NCBI GenBank assembly: GCA_027717595.1
Contig: JALLOF010000064.1
Location: forward strand, 1-6,391
DNA: 6,391 nucleotides
Reading direction: 5' to 3'
DNA from: Nitrospinae bacterium AH_259_B05_G02_I21
GTDB lineage: Bacteria > JADFOP01
Position numbers and translations under genes: made by a program. This document shows positions 5,223 to 6,391 of this stretch, in pieces. Under the pieces are notes generated by a model that was not told the origin of the DNA, made no database searches, and was given only the letters and a program-made list of their open reading frames with translations. Position 1 is the first letter of the stretch, and every line of letters begins with the position of its first letter.

Positions 5223-6283
5223 TGATTTGCTCTTGAGACCGACGCTTCCTCGAACGTGGCCACCTCGGTCAATATTCGCACGGCGGCTTCCACGAGGTTC
5301 ATCGCCAGCGCCGCCCCCGTCCCCTCCCCTAGTCGAAGGTTCAGGTCAAGCAGCGGCTGTTTACCCAGATGCTCAAGCGCAGCCCCGTGGCCCTGCTCTG
5401 CGGAACGGTGAGCGGAGATGATGTAGTCGGTCACCTGGATTGAAAGGCATTGGGCGATCAACGCGCCGGCCGTCGAAGCAAAACCATCAACAAGAACAGG
5501 CTTTTGCACCGCCGCTGCGCCGAGCACCAGCCCAGAAATGCCGCCAATCTCGAAACCACCGATCTTCGCCAAGAGGTCTACACCATCGGCCGGATTTGGC
5601 TGATTGACCTCGAGGCACCTCTCAACGACTTTAATCTTGTTCGCTAATTGATCGTCATCGAGCCCGGCTCCCCGCCCGACGACTTCGTCTGCAGGCCGAC
5701 CCGTTACCGCCGCTATTACGGCAGCGCTGGCCGTTGAGTTTCCGATACCCATATCACCCGTGGCGAACAGGTCAGTATCGGGGCCAAGGTCGCGGGCCAC
5801 CTCTATCCCCATCTCAATGCAGCGGACGGCATCGTCGCGGCTCATAGCCGGGCCACGGGCGATATTATCCGTTCCGGCTCCCATGCGTTTGGAAAGAATC
5901 TTCCCCTCCCCGGCGAGAGCACTGAGGTCGCCGGCCACTCCCATATCAACAACGACGACACGACCACCTGCCAGGCGGGCAAGGGCATTGATGCCCGCGC
6001 CCCCTTTGACGAAGTTGTATATCATCTGGGCCGTCACCTCTTGCAGATATTTGCTCACGCCTTCAGCCGTCACCCCGTGGTCTGCCGCCATGACCGCAAC
6101 GGTCTTGCGCGCCACGGGAGGGTGCATCGACCGTGTCATGCCCGCCAGGTCTTCAGCCAAATCCATCAACCGGCCAAGCGCCCAGTGGGGCATGGTAAGC
6201 TGCTCAAGGCGAGCCTTAGCCTTGGTACGCGAGGCGCTGTCCTGAGGAACGATCTGCTTGATAGTTGACTTCAACAGACTCAC
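5219..6283 (-). CDS. cobT: Nicotinate-nucleotide--dimethylbenzimidazole phosphoribosyltransferase
   Basis: CobT transfers phosphoribose from nicotinate mononucleotide to the lower-ligand base (typically 5,6-dimethylbenzimidazole), giving alpha-ribazole phosphate for CobS. The GTG start at 6283 gives 354 residues, the usual family length (about 350). It overlaps the cobU stop by 1 nt (TAGTG) and has AAGGGG 7 nt upstream. The frame stays open to 6370, but that longer start would lie inside cobU and add 29 unrelated residues. Motifs seen: AADHGV (66-71), QEVTAQM (81-87), GGAGINALAR (94-103), GDMGIGNST (176-184), KIGGFEIGG, and LRLGEGTGAALAM with Glu320 at the place of the catalytic Glu317 of the Salmonella enzyme. 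The familiar GEMGIGNTT block reads Asp177 and Ser183 here, a conservative change. Base preference (benzimidazole, adenine or phenolic) cannot be read from sequence. Confidence 0.96.
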   Translation of the reverse strand: MSLLKSTIKQIVPQDSASRTKAKARLEQLTMPHWALGRLMDLAEDLAGMTRSMHPPVARKTVAVMAADHGVTAEGVSKYLQEVTAQMIYNFVKGGAGINALARLAGGRVVVVDMGVAGDLSALAGEGKILSKRMGAGTDNIARGPAMSRDDAVRCIEMGIEVARDLGPDTDLFATGDMGIGNSTASAAVIAAVTGRPADEVVGRGAGLDDDQLANKIKVVERCLEVNQPNPADGVDLLAKIGGFEIGGISGLVLGAAAVQKPVLVDGFASTAGALIAQCLSIQVTDYIISAHRSAEQGHGAALEHLGKQPLLDLNLRLGEGTGAALAMNLVEAAVRILTEVATFEEASVSRANQ

Positions 6284-6391
6284 TACCCATCCCCTTTCTT
6301 CAGATGCAGCGGCAGGCCGCAGGACACCAAGGTGACCGTATCGGCACCGGCGGCCATAATCTGGTTGCATCTCCCCGCGAGGTCACGGTAC
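6283..6391 (-). CDS. cobU: Adenosylcobinamide kinase/guanylyltransferase, C-terminal end only
   Basis: Reading leftward from 6390 gives 35 codons and a TAG stop at 6285-6283; the rest of the gene lies beyond the right edge. The visible tail (YRDLAGRCNQIMAAGADTV, then TLVSCGLPLHLKK) matches the typical CobU/CobP C-terminus, which has the form FRDxAGRxNQxxAxxADxVxLVxxGxPxxLK. CobU phosphorylates adenosylcobinamide and then transfers GMP from GTP to give GDP-cobinamide, the partner that CobS joins to the CobT-derived ribazole. The stop overlaps the cobT GTG by 1 nt, so cobU-cobT-cobS-tonB appear to form one operon whose promoter, and any further riboswitch, lies outside the window. The N-terminal P-loop and catalytic His cannot be assessed. 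Confidence 0.85.
   Translation of the reverse strand, partial: YRDLAGRCNQIMAAGADTVTLVSCGLPLHLKKGDG
6291..6296 (-). promoter_or_regulatory. Ribosome binding site of cobT
   Basis: On the minus strand AAGGGG ends 7 nt before the GTG at 6283. It lies within the last codons of cobU and, together with the TAGTG overlap, fixes the cobT start. Confidence 0.65.

Noticed and set aside
6284-6370. Longer cobT start at 6370
   Set aside because: It would overlap the cobU 3' end by about 88 nt and add 29 residues with no similarity to CobT; GTG 6283 has a good ribosome site and the family's normal length.
1-6391. CRISPR array, insertion sequence or attachment site
   Set aside because: No regularly spaced repeats, no transposase motifs and no long terminal inverted repeats were seen; the only direct repeat noted is the 9-nt element in the leader.

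Overview
The window reads as a compact vitamin B12 (cobalamin/corrinoid) uptake and nucleotide-loop assembly locus from a GC-rich, probably Gram-negative bacterium. The TonB-type energy transducer implies an outer membrane, and the gene sequences do not look enterobacterial. No phylum can be assigned from the sequence alone. All gene calls rest on motifs and translation read by eye; no database search was possible.

Layout. Positions 1-69 hold the last 22 codons of an unidentified, very basic protein in noticeably AT-richer DNA. Positions 70-273 are non-coding and contain three consecutive hairpins, the last a Rho-independent terminator (245-273). A near-consensus sigma70-type promoter (384-412) then starts a long leader that is almost entirely a cobalamin riboswitch (aptamer 422-618). 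The leader ends in a hairpin (698-740) that buries the ribosome binding site of the first gene. Three overlapping plus-strand genes follow: an ABC ATPase (btuD-like, 744-1616), a periplasmic corrinoid-binding protein (btuF-like, 1616-2584) and a FecCD-type permease (btuC-like, 2581-3630).

The other half is a minus-strand operon converging on the first, read from the right edge: cobU (3' end only, 6391-6283), cobT (6283-5219), cobS (5222-4464) and a TonB-family gene (4470-3631). Its members overlap by 1, 4 and 7 nt. The two operons meet with no spacer: the permease stop and the TonB stop abut as TGATCA (3628-3633).

How it fits together (inference from known families). TonB would energise a B12 outer-membrane receptor of the BtuB type, which is not in this window. 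BtuF captures the corrinoid in the periplasm and BtuCD carries it into the cytoplasm. CobU activates cobinamide to GDP-cobinamide, CobT makes alpha-ribazole phosphate from the lower-ligand base, and CobS joins the two. Intracellular cobalamin would then bind the riboswitch and reduce translation of the importer. The notable points are the complete promoter-aptamer-kissing-loop-RBS design that can be read in the leader, a TonB gene built into the cob operon, the zero-length convergent junction, and a possible structured RNA before the terminator at 245-273.
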